The notes: generated by a model from the sequence alone, not told the origin. Positions 1 through 7,736 are shown, numbered from the stretch's first letter. The stretch: DNA of 64,000 nt from Actinophytocola sp. (GCF_009379765.1 NZ_WHTD01000001.1:1-64000); one strand, 5' to 3'. Translations and numbers: made by a program.

Positions 1-180
1 GCGGATGAGCATGGCCATCGCGCCGCCGATCATGAAGAACGCGAACGCCGTGACCAGGTACATCACGCCGATCTTCTTCGGATCGGTCTCCCGGAACAGC
101 TGCAGCAGGTACGAACCCTTGGCAGCCGGACGCGCCGGGTAGGGCCGCGTGGCAATCGGCTTCGGGGCTACCGCCGTCAC
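1..180 (-). CDS. ctaD: Cytochrome c oxidase subunit I, N-terminus (partial)
   Basis: The minus strand reads an open frame from GTG at 180 to the window edge, 60 codons, beginning [15 protein letters not shown]. After a basic stretch (TDPKKIG) comes the first hydrophobic segment ([20 protein letters not shown]), which is how actinobacterial heme-copper oxidase subunit I proteins begin. The protein is the catalytic membrane subunit of the aa3 oxidase. The start is supported by GGAGG seven bases upstream. The rest of the gene, with the heme and CuB ligands, lies outside the window. A TetR-type palindrome lies 45 bp upstream. Identification rests on the N-terminus only. Confidence 0.85.
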   Translation of the reverse strand, partial: MTAVAPKPIATRPYPARPAAKGSYLLQLFRETDPKKIGVMYLVTAFAFFMIGGAMAMLIR

Positions 181-225
181 CGCAACACCTCCAGAGCCGC
201 CCTCCCGAGGGCAACCCAGTTGAAG

Positions 226-241
226 TGGACTGAATAGTCCG
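226..241. promoter_or_regulatory. Palindromic operator, copy 1 (upstream of ctaD)
   Basis: The site is TGGACT-GAAT-AGTCCG, an inverted repeat with 5-bp perfect arms, 45 bp upstream of the ctaD start. It matches four other copies at 1053, 2061, 5361 and 6560. Its position suggests control of the minus-strand promoter. The binding protein is inferred to be the TetR at 5888-6544. Confidence 0.6.
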
Positions 242-444
242 CATTGCACTCGCCGCTGACGCTGATGTCAAATGCGACAGACGGGACAGTCTCGTCTGCG
301 GACGGGGACGAACCAGACTTGGACTACCAGGAGTTGCCTTCGGCCGCGCGTCAGCTGCGGCGCTGTTGACCGAAAGGACGAGGTATTGCGCACGATCGGC
401 CAACGCCGGGCAGGTCTGGGTCGCACGGAACGTACTGTCGCGGC

Positions 445-663
445 ATGTCCGGCGACAGAATCACCCTCTCCTCGGAGTGGGAGTCAGACCACTCGGTCGA
501 AGCGGTCGTTGAAGACGTATTCGCCGCGATCCTCGCGAGACAGGGGCACACCCTCCGCAACGTGCGGCGGCTTGAAGATCTCTACCGGTGGCGCGACGCG
601 GTGGTCGTGGCCGTCGAGGAGCGGGCCCACAGCCCGGAGCGACTGATCGGTCCGGGGGCGTAG
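445..663 (+). pseudogene. TetR-family fragment without DNA-binding domain
   Basis: This 72-codon frame includes AVVEDVFAAILARQ and LEDLYRWRDAVV. These align by eye with AVVEARAEQILERE and RGLTRWRDALV in the intact TetR at 5888-6544. Both the helix-turn-helix N-terminus and most of the ligand-binding C-terminus are missing, so it is best read as a gene remnant. A short expressed protein cannot be excluded. The ATG at 445 has no convincing ribosome-binding site. Confidence 0.45.
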
Positions 664-672
664 CGGGGGCGA

Positions 673-1002
673 TCACTGGTACCGGCCGTCGAACCGGCTC
701 TGCCGACCGACCTCGATGAATGACAGGCCGACGACCTTACCGTCTTTCACGATCCAGCGCAGGTCGTAGCAGGCACGGTAGCTCGGCGGCCAGAAGGACC
801 AGAAGCGACCGTCGTCGTCCAGATACCACTCGCCTCGAGTCGGTCGGCCGTGCTCCACATATGTGGTGTCACCACCCGACTCGAAGCGCTGAGTCGCGCC
901 ATCGTCGTAGGCAAGGCTTGCCGCCGTCAGCGCCGTGGGGATGTGTTCGACAGCCACCTCGTCGCCATCTTCGACGTGCAGGTCTTCCAGCGATAGAGCC
1001 AT
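673..1002 (-). CDS. Conserved hypothetical protein, 109 aa
   Basis: The protein is small and soluble, rich in aromatic and acidic residues (GEWYLDDDGRFWSFWPP, YRACYDLRWIVKDGKVVGL), with no signal peptide or membrane segment. I recognise the pattern as a small actinobacterial family of unknown function but cannot name a domain. AGGAGGAGCAG directly before the ATG supports the start. The perfect palindrome at 1053-1068 lies 50 bp upstream and overlaps a possible -10 (TATAGT), so repression by the neighbouring TetR is likely. It is transcribed alone, and the gap to the fragment at 445-663 is only 9 bases. Confidence 0.7.
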   Translation of the reverse strand: MALSLEDLHVEDGDEVAVEHIPTALTAASLAYDDGATQRFESGGDTTYVEHGRPTRGEWYLDDDGRFWSFWPPSYRACYDLRWIVKDGKVVGLSFIEVGRQSRFDGRYQ

Positions 1003-1051
1003 CTGCTCCTCCTGACATCGGCCCGGCGACGGGCAACCCGGGTCTGATGTA

Positions 1052-1468
1052 GTGGACTATACAGTCCATACGCAGGCGTGCTGTGCCCGAGGTGCCGGCA
1101 CGGCCATCGTCTGTCACAGGACGCCCCGCGCGGTTGCCCAGTACGTCGAACTGGACGCCATCTGGGATCTCCGCAGGGCAGAGTCCTCGTTGCGGAGTTG
1201 GGGCATTGATCTCGACGACGAGCCCGCCCCCGCCTCCGACGCCTCGTTGGATACCGCCGAACTGACGATCGCCGGACTCGTCGCCACAGGCTGGTCCAAC
1301 GCGGACATCGCCACCGCGTTGTCGCTGCCACGGGACGTCGTACAGGCAAGCGTGGCGAAAGTCATCGCCGTGACGAGTGCCGGCTCACGGTTCGCCGTCA
1401 CCCCGGCCAGGATCCACGAACTCACCCGCCGAAACGGTCCTGGGGACACGCACAGCACTAGGCAGTGA
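1052..1468 (+). pseudogene. LuxR-type HTH C-terminal fragment
   Basis: The 138-codon frame ends in a LuxR/GerE-like helix-turn-helix: AELTIAGLVATGWSNADIA, then ALSLPRDVVQASVAKV. LDAIWDLRRAESSLRSWG before it resembles the helix that precedes the HTH in large LAL/LuxR regulators. No sensor or ATPase region is present, and the only available start is a GTG inside the operator, so it is probably a remnant. A short orphan HTH regulator expressed from a leaderless message remains possible. It converges with the glycosylase gene and overlaps it by 11 bases. Confidence 0.45.
1053..1068. promoter_or_regulatory. Palindromic operator, copy 2 (perfect)
   Basis: TGGACT-ATAC-AGTCCA has perfect 6-bp arms and a 4-bp spacer and is the best copy of the motif in the window. 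It lies 50 bp upstream of the minus-strand gene starting at 1002. It also overlaps the first codons (GTG GAC TAT) of the plus-strand frame at 1052, so it could influence both directions. Confidence 0.65.
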
Positions 1469-2045
1469 TCGCCTTGGTGACCAGCGATCGCAATGCGGGG
1501 ACGACCTCCGCCTCGAACCAGGGGTTCTTGGATTGCCAGCGGAAGTTCAGCGGCGACGGATGCACCAGCGGGATTGTGGACGGCAGGTACTCCGCGTAGG
1601 CACGCAGGGTCTCGGTCAGGCTCGGCTTCACCCGATCTCCCAGGTGGTACTTCTGGGCGTATCCGCCCACCAGGATCGTGAGGACGAGGCCCGGTAGCTC
1701 ACCGAGGATCCGTTCGTGCCACAGGCCTGCGAAGTCCTTGCGCGGCGGAAGATCACCGGAAGTGCCTTTGCCCGGGTAGTAGAAGTCCATCGGGATGATC
1801 GCGAACATGTTCGGGTCGTAGAACTGCTCTTCGTCGACGCCAAGCCAGGCACGCAGCTTAACGCCACTGGCGTCGTTCCACGGCTCGCCGCTCTCCTGGG
1901 CTTTTCGGCCGGGCGCCTGCCCGATGAGCGCGACCCGGGCAGCCGATGCCACGGAGTAGATCGGTTCGTAGCCGAGGTCGCGGGCCCAGGCGTTGGACTG
2001 ATGAGCGATGATCTCCGCCCGGATCCGGTCGAGGTTGGTTTGCAC
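1458..2045 (-). CDS. Uracil-DNA glycosylase family protein
   Basis: This 195-residue protein of the uracil-DNA glycosylase superfamily (COG1573-like) is expected to excise uracil or a related damaged base in cytoplasmic base-excision repair. Motif A appears as GQAPGRKAQESGEPWNDASG (about residues 42-61) and the C-terminal motif B as HPSPLN. An iron-sulfur cysteine set is not evident, which points away from families 4 and 5. The start is GTG at 2045 with CGGAGGGG upstream. The palindrome at 2061-2076 abuts that ribosome site, implying tight transcriptional repression. Confidence 0.8.
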   Translation of the reverse strand: MQTNLDRIRAEIIAHQSNAWARDLGYEPIYSVASAARVALIGQAPGRKAQESGEPWNDASGVKLRAWLGVDEEQFYDPNMFAIIPMDFYYPGKGTSGDLPPRKDFAGLWHERILGELPGLVLTILVGGYAQKYHLGDRVKPSLTETLRAYAEYLPSTIPLVHPSPLNFRWQSKNPWFEAEVVPALRSLVTKAITA

Positions 2046-2060
2046 GATTCCCCTCCGAGG

Positions 2061-2076
2061 TGGACCACTCAGTCCA
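2061..2076. promoter_or_regulatory. Palindromic operator, copy 3 (upstream of the glycosylase)
   Basis: TGGACC-ACTC-AGTCCA has TGGAC/GTCCA arms with the same 16-bp length as the other copies. It ends 15 bp upstream of the glycosylase start and just outside its ribosome-binding site. Confidence 0.6.
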
Positions 2077-2258
2077 ACTCACGCGGCATCTTAGCTGCCG
2101 CTGATGCAGGGGTGCCCCCTCGGGAACGCTCAGTACTGGCGCTGAGCCTCTGCCAGGCGAGTACGGTCTGGGACGTTGACGACGCTGATCGCGCACAGCC
2201 GAGTTCTGGAATGGACCTTTTCGTTCAGTTATGCTTCGCTTCGACTCAGGAGGTGTCG

Positions 2259-2858
2259 ATGGGTGTCGTCAGCAGGGGGTTTCAGGGGCGCCGGGAGAGT
2301 GCCGCTGCGGACCTGCCTCCCGGCCAGTACTTGACCCGGGACTTCCCGGTGCTGCAGGCCGGGCCAACCCCGAGTATTCCCCTCGACGCGTGGCGGTTCA
2401 GCATCCGCGCGGAGACCGGGGCGGAGACCACGTGGACATGGCGAGAGCTGATGGCTCTGCCGGCCGAGCAGCCGACCGTGGACATCCACTGCGTGACCAG
2501 GTGGTCGAAGTTCGGCACCACCTGGGAGGGCGTCTCGCTCGACACTCTGTTCGAGAAAGTCGAGACAGCCGCCGACTACGCGCTGGTTCGTTCCTATGGC
2601 GGCTACACCACGAATCTGCCGTTGGAGGACCTGCTCGACGGCAAGGCGTGGATCGCCTACCGCTACGACGGTGAAGAGTTGGCGGGTGTGCACGGTGGCC
2701 CGGCGCGGCTGCTGGTGCCGCATCTCTACTTCTGGAAGTCGGCGAAGTGGGTGACGGGCATCGATCTTCTCCACGACGACGAGCCCGGATTCTGGGAACA
2801 GCTCGGCTACCACAACTACGGCGACCCGTGGCGCGAACAGCGCTACACCGGCGACTGA
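2259..2858 (+). CDS. Sulfite-oxidase-like molybdopterin oxidoreductase
   Basis: This 199-residue protein has the oxidoreductase molybdopterin-binding fold of sulfite-oxidase-like enzymes (YedY/MsrP-related, cytoplasmic short form). Visible family features are the cofactor-cysteine region VDIHCVTRWSKFGTTWEGV (Cys about residue 75) and the C-terminal HLYFWKSAKWVTGIDLL. There is no Tat signal peptide. The true start is ATG 2259, with AGGAGG five bases upstream; the open frame extends further upstream but is not coding. It is the first gene of a coupled operon and lies 4 bases before a flavin reductase that probably supplies or accepts its electrons. The substrate is unknown. Confidence 0.85.
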   Translation: MGVVSRGFQGRRESAAADLPPGQYLTRDFPVLQAGPTPSIPLDAWRFSIRAETGAETTWTWRELMALPAEQPTVDIHCVTRWSKFGTTWEGVSLDTLFEKVETAADYALVRSYGGYTTNLPLEDLLDGKAWIAYRYDGEELAGVHGGPARLLVPHLYFWKSAKWVTGIDLLHDDEPGFWEQLGYHNYGDPWREQRYTGD

Positions 2859-2862
2859 GCCG

Positions 2863-3606
2863 ATGACCGAACCCGCAACAATCGCTCGGCTGCGTCTCGG
2901 TTGGCTGGTCGCGACGGCTGCGGAAATCCGGGAGGTGACTCCCACCGCGCGCACGATCGTGTTCGACGTCCCCGGCTGGCCTGGCCACGCCGCGGGACAA
3001 CATGTCGATGTGAAGCTCACCGCCCCCGACGGGTACAGCGCGCAGCGCAGTTACTCCATCGCCGCCCCGGCCGATGGCGACCGTGTCGAGCTGACCGTGC
3101 AGCGGGTGCCTGGTGGTGAGGTCCCCCCCTACCTGGTCGACGAGCTGGCCGTCGGCGACCAACTCGAGTTGCGCGGACCGATCGGCGGTTGGTTCACCTG
3201 GCGGGGTACAGAGACGACACCGGTGCTCCTGGTCGCGGGCGGCTCAGGCATCGTTCCGATCATGGCCATGGTCCGGCAACGGGCGCGCGTCACAGATCCG
3301 CCACCGTTCACTGTCCTCTACTCCGTGCGCACCCCAGCCGACATCTATTACGACGCCGAGCTCCGGTCCCGTCCCGGTCTGGACGTCACGATCTTGTTCA
3401 GCCGGAAAGCGTTCGGCACCAACCGCCCGGCGGGTCGGATCGGCCCGGACGACCTCGCCGCCGCACGTCCGCCCGGAATGGACGCGCGCACCTACATCTG
3501 CGGCCCTACCAGCTTCGTCGAGACGGTTTCCGTGCTCCTCCTGGCTCAAGGGCAGAACCCCGGAACCATCCGGACTGAACGCTTCGGACCGAGCGGAGGA
3601 CGATGA
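2863..3606 (+). CDS. FAD/NAD(P)-binding ferredoxin reductase-type oxidoreductase
   Basis: This 247-residue FNR-family flavoprotein has the FAD-binding motif RSYSIA (about residue 66), the nucleotide-binding GGSGIVPIMAM (about 127) and CGPTSFVE near the C-terminus. No 2Fe-2S plant-type domain follows, so it is the stand-alone reductase form. It starts 4 bases after the molybdo-enzyme gene and overlaps the next gene by 4 bases, so the three are translationally coupled. It is inferred to shuttle electrons between NAD(P)H and the molybdo-enzyme. Confidence 0.88.
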   Translation: MTEPATIARLRLGWLVATAAEIREVTPTARTIVFDVPGWPGHAAGQHVDVKLTAPDGYSAQRSYSIAAPADGDRVELTVQRVPGGEVPPYLVDELAVGDQLELRGPIGGWFTWRGTETTPVLLVAGGSGIVPIMAMVRQRARVTDPPPFTVLYSVRTPADIYYDAELRSRPGLDVTILFSRKAFGTNRPAGRIGPDDLAAARPPGMDARTYICGPTSFVETVSVLLLAQGQNPGTIRTERFGPSGGR

Positions 3607-3929
3607 TGAGCACGATCTCGGACGGCGACCACATCTATGGCGTAAAGGGCAACCACGTCGGCGACTACATCGACGGCAACGGTGCGGGTGGCCCGTTCAG
3701 CGAGGCGCTCGGCATCGACGCCACAACTGTCGTGCTGACCTGCGCGCAGTGCGCCCACGCCAGCCGGTTCGCCGAGACCCGTGTCTACGACGGCGCCGGA
3801 CTGGTCTCCCGCTGCCCCGAATGCATGTCGATCCTCGCCCGCCTCGTTCGCACGCCCACCGATGCATGGCTGGACCTGCGCGGCGCACGGTCTGTGCGCG
3901 TGCCCCTCTCTGCCGGGACCCCGCAGTGA
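3603..3929 (+). CDS. DUF6510-type zinc-ribbon protein
   Basis: This 108-residue protein has two CxxC pairs, CAQC (about residue 57) and CPEC (about 80), predicting a bound zinc. The N-terminus (DGDHIYGVKGNHVGDYIDGN) is weakly structured. I associate this pattern with the DUF6510 family, which commonly follows sulfite-oxidase-like and reductase genes. Its function is unknown. It overlaps the reductase stop (ATGATGA) and is itself overlapped by the next gene. Confidence 0.75.
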   Translation: MMSTISDGDHIYGVKGNHVGDYIDGNGAGGPFSEALGIDATTVVLTCAQCAHASRFAETRVYDGAGLVSRCPECMSILARLVRTPTDAWLDLRGARSVRVPLSAGTPQ

Positions 3930-4345
3930 GGGATGACATCGACAACGACTCCGGGCTGCTCGAACCCGACGAGAGCCTCGAGGACCGCGGCGTCGCCGAC
4001 GTGCTTGACGAGGGCTACTCGCCACCTGAGCGGCCGGTCGCCGTCTTCGACTGGGGCGTCACGGCTCGCGAGGCGTCAGGCCACGAGCCTTTGGCAGGAC
4101 GGCTCGCCCGAGAGGTTCCGGACATCGCAGCAGTCGATGAAGGCGACGGGATCGGTGACAGCAGCGACACGGACGGCGAACTCTACGACGACGAGGTCGG
4201 TGTCGACCGCGCCGGACGCCTTGTCGAAGGCGCCGACGAAGACACCCCGTACGCCTACCTCTACGCGCGCGACATCGGGGTAGACGGGTCCGCGGCCGCC
4301 GCCGAGGAGGCCGCAGTGCACGTCGTCCGCGACGACACCGCATGA
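3926..4345 (+). CDS. DUF5709-type acidic protein
   Basis: The start is GTG 3926 within GTGA, sharing 4 bases with the preceding stop. The 139 residues are strongly acidic (LEPDESLEDRGVADVLDEGY, DSSDTDGELYDDEVGVD) and end in an Ala/Glu-rich stretch, AAAAEEAAVHVV. The opening (LxPDESLEDRG, VLDEGYSPPERP) is typical of the DUF5709 family of actinobacterial proteins of unknown function. It has no signal peptide or membrane segment. Its place as fourth gene of the coupled operon suggests co-regulation, but its role cannot be inferred. Confidence 0.75.
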   Translation: MRDDIDNDSGLLEPDESLEDRGVADVLDEGYSPPERPVAVFDWGVTAREASGHEPLAGRLAREVPDIAAVDEGDGIGDSSDTDGELYDDEVGVDRAGRLVEGADEDTPYAYLYARDIGVDGSAAAAEEAAVHVVRDDTA

Positions 4346-4388
4346 ACAGCCCATGAACGCCGTCACCAACCAAGGAGACCGGCCCTAC

Positions 4389-4845
4389 ATGACCAGCACC
4401 GCCACCTCGTCACGCCGCAGCGGCGTCGAAGGCCTGCGATTCGTTGGGCCCGAGCGGCTCGCGCGGAACCTCCAATCCGTGCTCGTCGACCTGATCGAAC
4501 TGCACTTGCAGGGCAAGCATGGTGTCGCTGGCCTCGCGTGCGGTGTCGATCACCTCGTCGAGTTGAATCGCTGAGCGGATGCGCGCTGTACGCGCAGTGC
4601 CCGACGGTCGCTCCGACACTGTCACGGCGACGACGACACTGCCGGAGTTTCCCGCCGGTGAGGTGTCCACTTCGGAGGCCGTGTCGCTCGTCACCGACCG
4701 TCTGGTCGCGACGGTCGCCACGGTGCGGCAGGTGCACGACGAGGTCGACGCCGACGACCCCGCCAGCGCCGACCTCCTTCACGCGATCATCGACGATCTG
4801 GAGAAGTACATCTGGATGATCAGCGCCGAACACCACCAGGCGTGA
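4389..4845 (+). pseudogene. dps: Dps ferritin-like protein gene broken by a micro-inversion
   Basis: The frame from ATG 4389 (AAGGAG upstream) reads a normal Dps N-terminus, LARNLQSVLVDLIELHLQGK. At about 4519 the sequence becomes the reverse complement of Dps coding sequence: read on the minus strand, 4519-4568 encodes QLDEVIDTAREASDT. From 4567 the plus strand resumes with IAERMRAVRAVPDGRSDTV and continues to HHQA. The segment that would encode the ferroxidase-centre AHWNVVG stretch is missing and the frame shifts, so no functional Dps can be made. It is an inversion plus a roughly 45-bp deletion, or an assembly error. Confidence 0.8.
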
Positions 4846-4924
4846 AGCTCCGCCCAGGGGTCTCGCTAGATCAGTCCCCTGGGTGGTAGTTGTTCGCTAT
4901 GCGCTCGGCCCGCTGGATCGCCGC

Positions 4925-5338
4925 TCAGTCTGTGGTCGGCGTAGTCGGACGATCCTGGGAGCTGGGGCGGAACGCCGGCTTGACCAGGTGCCGATGCTGT
5001 GCCGGCACCAGCCCCAGCAGCTCCTCGTGTCCTGCGAGGAAGTCGGCGACGAATGGGCACCGGGGGACGACCGAGCGGCCGGCCCGGTGGATGAGGTCGA
5101 GCACCGCCGAGGTCATTGCCGTCGCGATGCCGCGCCCGCGCCACGCGGGCTCAGTCACCGTGTGCACGAGGAACGTAGCGCCCTCGTTGTGCCGGTACGT
5201 GGTGAACCCGACCAGCTCACCATCGGCCCGCGCCTCGAACCGCGCCGATGCCCGCACGTCGCCGACCTTCATCGTCATGCTGTCAGTTGTTGTCACGGTG
5301 ACCTCCCCCAGCGAGTCCACCGGTTCCTGCATGTTCAT
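4925..5338 (-). CDS. GNAT N-acetyltransferase (YidJ-like short form)
   Basis: This small acetyl-CoA-dependent N-acetyltransferase has the CoA-binding motif TEPAWRGRGIATAM (V/I-x-P-x-x-R-G-x-G), followed by VVPRCPFVADFLAGHEE, which is diagnostic of the short COG2388-type proteins. The start is placed at ATG 5338 because GGAGG lies 10 bases upstream; the ATG at 5347 sits almost on the ribosome site. The acceptor substrate is unknown. The palindrome at 5361-5376 lies 22 bp upstream, so it is a likely member of the local TetR regulon. Confidence 0.8.
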   Translation of the reverse strand: MNMQEPVDSLGEVTVTTTDSMTMKVGDVRASARFEARADGELVGFTTYRHNEGATFLVHTVTEPAWRGRGIATAMTSAVLDLIHRAGRSVVPRCPFVADFLAGHEELLGLVPAQHRHLVKPAFRPSSQDRPTTPTTD

Positions 5339-5360
5339 GGGCAGCATTCCTCCACTTTTG

Positions 5361-5376
5361 AGGACCATGTAGTCCA
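5361..5376. promoter_or_regulatory. Palindromic operator, copy 4 (upstream of the GNAT gene)
   Basis: AGGACC-ATGT-AGTCCA matches the motif with one arm mismatch and the same 16-bp length. It lies between the GNAT ribosome site and upstream DNA. A further half-site (TAGTGGACTAT) lies 40 bp away at 5412-5421, at the start of the plus-strand TetR fragment. Confidence 0.55.
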
Positions 5377-5412
5377 GAGGTGTCGCGTCTACCGCGACTA
5401 TCATTGCTTATA

Positions 5413-5898
5413 GTGGACTATGTGGACCGCTATGGCCAGGACTGCCGCCTTCCTGACGAAGCTCCGACCGCGGAGACCGTTCAAGCCAGAATCGACGACC
5501 TGCTGGCGACGCAGGAGCCGCTGCTGAAGTCCGTGGGCTCTGTACGAGACCTCGTCCGGTGGCGGGACGAGGTGGTCCGCCAGGAACGAGAGTGCCACTA
5601 CGCGGTCTGCACGCTCTGCAGCCTGGCCGAGTTGCTCGTCGATGGTGAGGAGAGCAGGCGGCTGGCCGTCCATGCTGGGTTCACGGCCTGGGAGTCACTG
5701 CTGGCGGCGGGGATCACGCGCGCACGGGACAGTGGCGGCCTGTCACCGGACGCCGATCCTGGCAGGCTGGCCAAGGGTCTGATGGCCGCGCTGCAGGGTG
5801 GCCTGCTCCTCGCCCGGACGACCCGCGATGTCCGACGGCTCGAGACGGCGCTGGACATGGCCCTCGGCTACGTCCAAGCCCACATGCTCACGGGGTGA
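5413..5898 (+). pseudogene. TetR-family ligand-binding domain lacking the HTH
   Basis: The frame encodes a TetR C-terminal domain clearly paralogous to the adjacent intact TetR: PGRLAKGLMAALQGGLLLAR versus PEKLATGLMAALQGGYLLAE, and ETALDMALGYV versus EVALDMALDHV. The 45 or so residues that should carry the DNA-binding helices are absent. The first codons (GTG GAC TAT) lie in an operator half-site, so either the gene lost its 5' end or a leaderless HTH-less protein is made. It converges with the intact TetR gene, overlapping by 11 bases. Confidence 0.6.
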
Positions 5899-6544
5899 GG
5901 AACGATTTGACATGGTCGAGCGCCATGTCGAGCGCGACCTCCATAGGAGCGATGTCGCGCGCGGTCTCGGCGAGCAGGTAGCCGCCTTGCAGGGCCGCCA
6001 TCAGACCGGTGGCGAGCTTCTCGGGATCGGCCTCCCGTTTGAGGACGCCGCCATCCTGCATCCGGCGCAGTCCGGTGGCGAGCAGCCCCTCCCACTCCGC
6101 GAACGACTCGGCGAGCGTGGCGCGAGCCTTGTCGTCCTGGTCGGCCAGCTCACTGGCCAACGACCCGAGCCCGCAGCCATACGCGCCGTTCTGGAGCGCA
6201 TTGCGCTGGACCAGCGCGTCGCGCCAGCGGGTCAGCCCGCGGAAAGACTTCAATCGCTGCAGGTAGCCGCGTTCACGCTCCAGGATCTGTTCCGCGCGCG
6301 CTTCCACAACGGCGCGAACCAGCTGCTCCTTGTCCGCGAAGTGGTCGTAGAGCTGGGACTTGCTGGTGTTGCTCGCGGCGCGAACGTCGTCAAGCGTGGT
6401 CGCGTTCACGCCCTTCACGTACATCAGTTCGATGGCGGCCGCGACGATGCGCGCGCGGGTGGCGGCGCCACGTGGCGTCAGCCTCCGCATCGCCTGTGCG
6501 TTCTCCGGCCTGCTCACGGGCATCAGGCTATCCTGTTTGATCAC
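5888..6544 (-). CDS. TetR-family transcriptional regulator
   Basis: This complete 218-residue TetR repressor has an N-terminal HTH (AATRARIVAAAIELMYVKGV, then TTLDDVRAASNTSKSQLYDHF) at about residues 25-70, followed by an all-helical ligand domain (GLMAALQGGYLLAE, LDMALDHVKSF). The start is GTG 6544 because GGGAGG lies seven bases upstream; a longer open frame exists but lacks a ribosome site. A palindrome at 6560-6575 sits immediately upstream, which indicates autorepression. Four more copies upstream of nearby minus-strand genes make it the likely master of a small local regulon. The ligand is unknown. Confidence 0.88.
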   Translation of the reverse strand: MIKQDSLMPVSRPENAQAMRRLTPRGAATRARIVAAAIELMYVKGVNATTLDDVRAASNTSKSQLYDHFADKEQLVRAVVEARAEQILERERGYLQRLKSFRGLTRWRDALVQRNALQNGAYGCGLGSLASELADQDDKARATLAESFAEWEGLLATGLRRMQDGGVLKREADPEKLATGLMAALQGGYLLAETARDIAPMEVALDMALDHVKSFLTP

Positions 6545-6559
6545 ATACCCACCTCCCGC

Positions 6560-6575
6560 TGGACCACACGGTCCC
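6560..6575. promoter_or_regulatory. Palindromic operator, copy 5 (TetR autoregulatory site)
   Basis: TGGACC-ACAC-GGTCCC has a perfect GGACC/GGTCC core and ends 15 bp upstream of the TetR start, just outside its GGGAGG. The spacing is the same as at the glycosylase gene. Its position in front of the regulator's own gene is the main reason to assign the motif to this protein. Confidence 0.65.
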
Positions 6576-6607
6576 TCCGCCACCCCGGCCGGAACAGCAG
6601 CAGACAT

Positions 6608-7150
6608 ATTGCACCGGTCACCCTCCGCGCCATGACGCGCGGGCCTGAAGCAGGCACATCTGCCGGTGGACGGTGGAAGGCGTTACCAGGCAGGGGGCGA
6701 CAAGTACCTGCTGACCGTGCCGTGGCCCGGCACAGGAGATGCGCCGACGCGCCGGCGGTTCAGGCCACGCCGAGACCCACCCAGTCGCCACACGAGATCT
6801 GATGCAATGCCAGTCCCGACGGCCGACGCCGGCAGCCCACTGGGCAGCGAGGCGCCCGGCCGAGCCGAGGACCGCGGCGGAAACAGATCGAGAGTACCCG
6901 CCGCCCCACGGCAGCCTGCGACGGTGAGCCGGGGAAGGAACGCCGATCCCCCGCAAGGACTGTGGAGACGCGATGACGAGACCAGCTGCGTCTGAACGCC
7001 CTTGCGCCCGGCACGGCTGTCGTTGCCGGGCACCGCCGTCCGTCACCGACTTGCCGCCGCGACCTACAGGACCACACACAGTCATCCGCGCGGCGGGCGC
7101 GGCCGGCGGGCCGGGGAGCCGGACTCGTCGTTGTGGTTCCGGCTTTCCAG
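6608..7150. other. Intergenic stretch with no recognisable gene
   Basis: Several overlapping open frames exist on both strands, but none shows a known motif, convincing ribosome site or codon pattern. The stretch separates the TetR gene from a run of mobile-element remnants and may be eroded DNA of the same origin. Confidence 0.5.
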
Positions 7151-7152
7151 TC

Positions 7153-7326
7153 CAGTACTTCCCCAAGGGAACTGACCTCTCCGGGTACCACCGCGACTAC
7201 CTCGAATTCGTCGCCAGCGAACTTAATCGACGACCACGGAAACGGCTCGCCTGGCGCACTCCAGCAGAAGCCCTCGACCAGCTACTATCCAACCCACTAC
7301 CACCGGCTGTTGCCTTGACCGGTTGA
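7153..7326 (+). mobile_element. IS30-family transposase, C-terminal remnant
   Basis: The frame reads QYFPKGTDLSGYHRDYLEF, then VASELNRRPRKRLAWRTPAE, ALDQLL and a stop. This is the characteristic C-terminus of IS30-family transposases (YFPKGTDL, LNxRPRKxLxWxTPxEA). Only about 57 codons survive. The DDE catalytic core and terminal repeats are not visible nearby, so the element is dead. Confidence 0.75.
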
Positions 7327-7338
7327 ACCCGCCCCGCG

Positions 7339-7479
7339 ATGAAGTGTCTGTATCTTGTGACCCGCAGCCTGGACCCCACCGGGACAGGCCGCGCCAGGTG
7401 GACGCTGCGGTGGAAGCCCGTGATCAACGCCTTCGCTATCACGTTCGGTGACCGCTGGCCGGCCGCCGAAATCTTCTGA
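7339..7479 (+). mobile_element. IS256-family (mutator-type) transposase, C-terminal remnant
   Basis: An ATG-initiated 46-codon frame begins MKCLYLVTRSLDPTGTGRAR, contains WKPVINAFAITFGDRWPAAE and ends in a stop. It matches the last segment of actinobacterial IS256-type transposases (CLYLVTRSLDPTGTG, WKxxxNAFAITFxDR). The catalytic region is absent. It follows the IS30 remnant by 12 bases, so the two elements were nested or adjacent before decay. Confidence 0.65.
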
Positions 7480-7736
7480 TCAACGACGCCGGAAACACCG
7501 ATCATGGGATAGACCCGTTCTTCTGTGTGCGCGAAGATCACCAAGGATTGGTGTCGCTGATCGTGGTGCACTGAGCAGGAGGAATTCGGGATGGAATTTC
7601 CCCCCTTGTGCCGCACTGGCGCTGGCGATCGGGGCGTGATGCGGTCTGCTGTCTCGGGTTCTCGTGCCGGTGCGGTGTGGTGCGCCGCGCGGGAGCCGTG
7701 TGGGGTGCACGGGGCGGCTGGGTGGGTGGTCGGGAT

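Noticed and set aside
1716-2258. Upstream extension of the sulfite-oxidase-like frame
   Set aside because: It lies antisense to the glycosylase gene and there is an ideal AGGAGG-N5-ATG at 2259.
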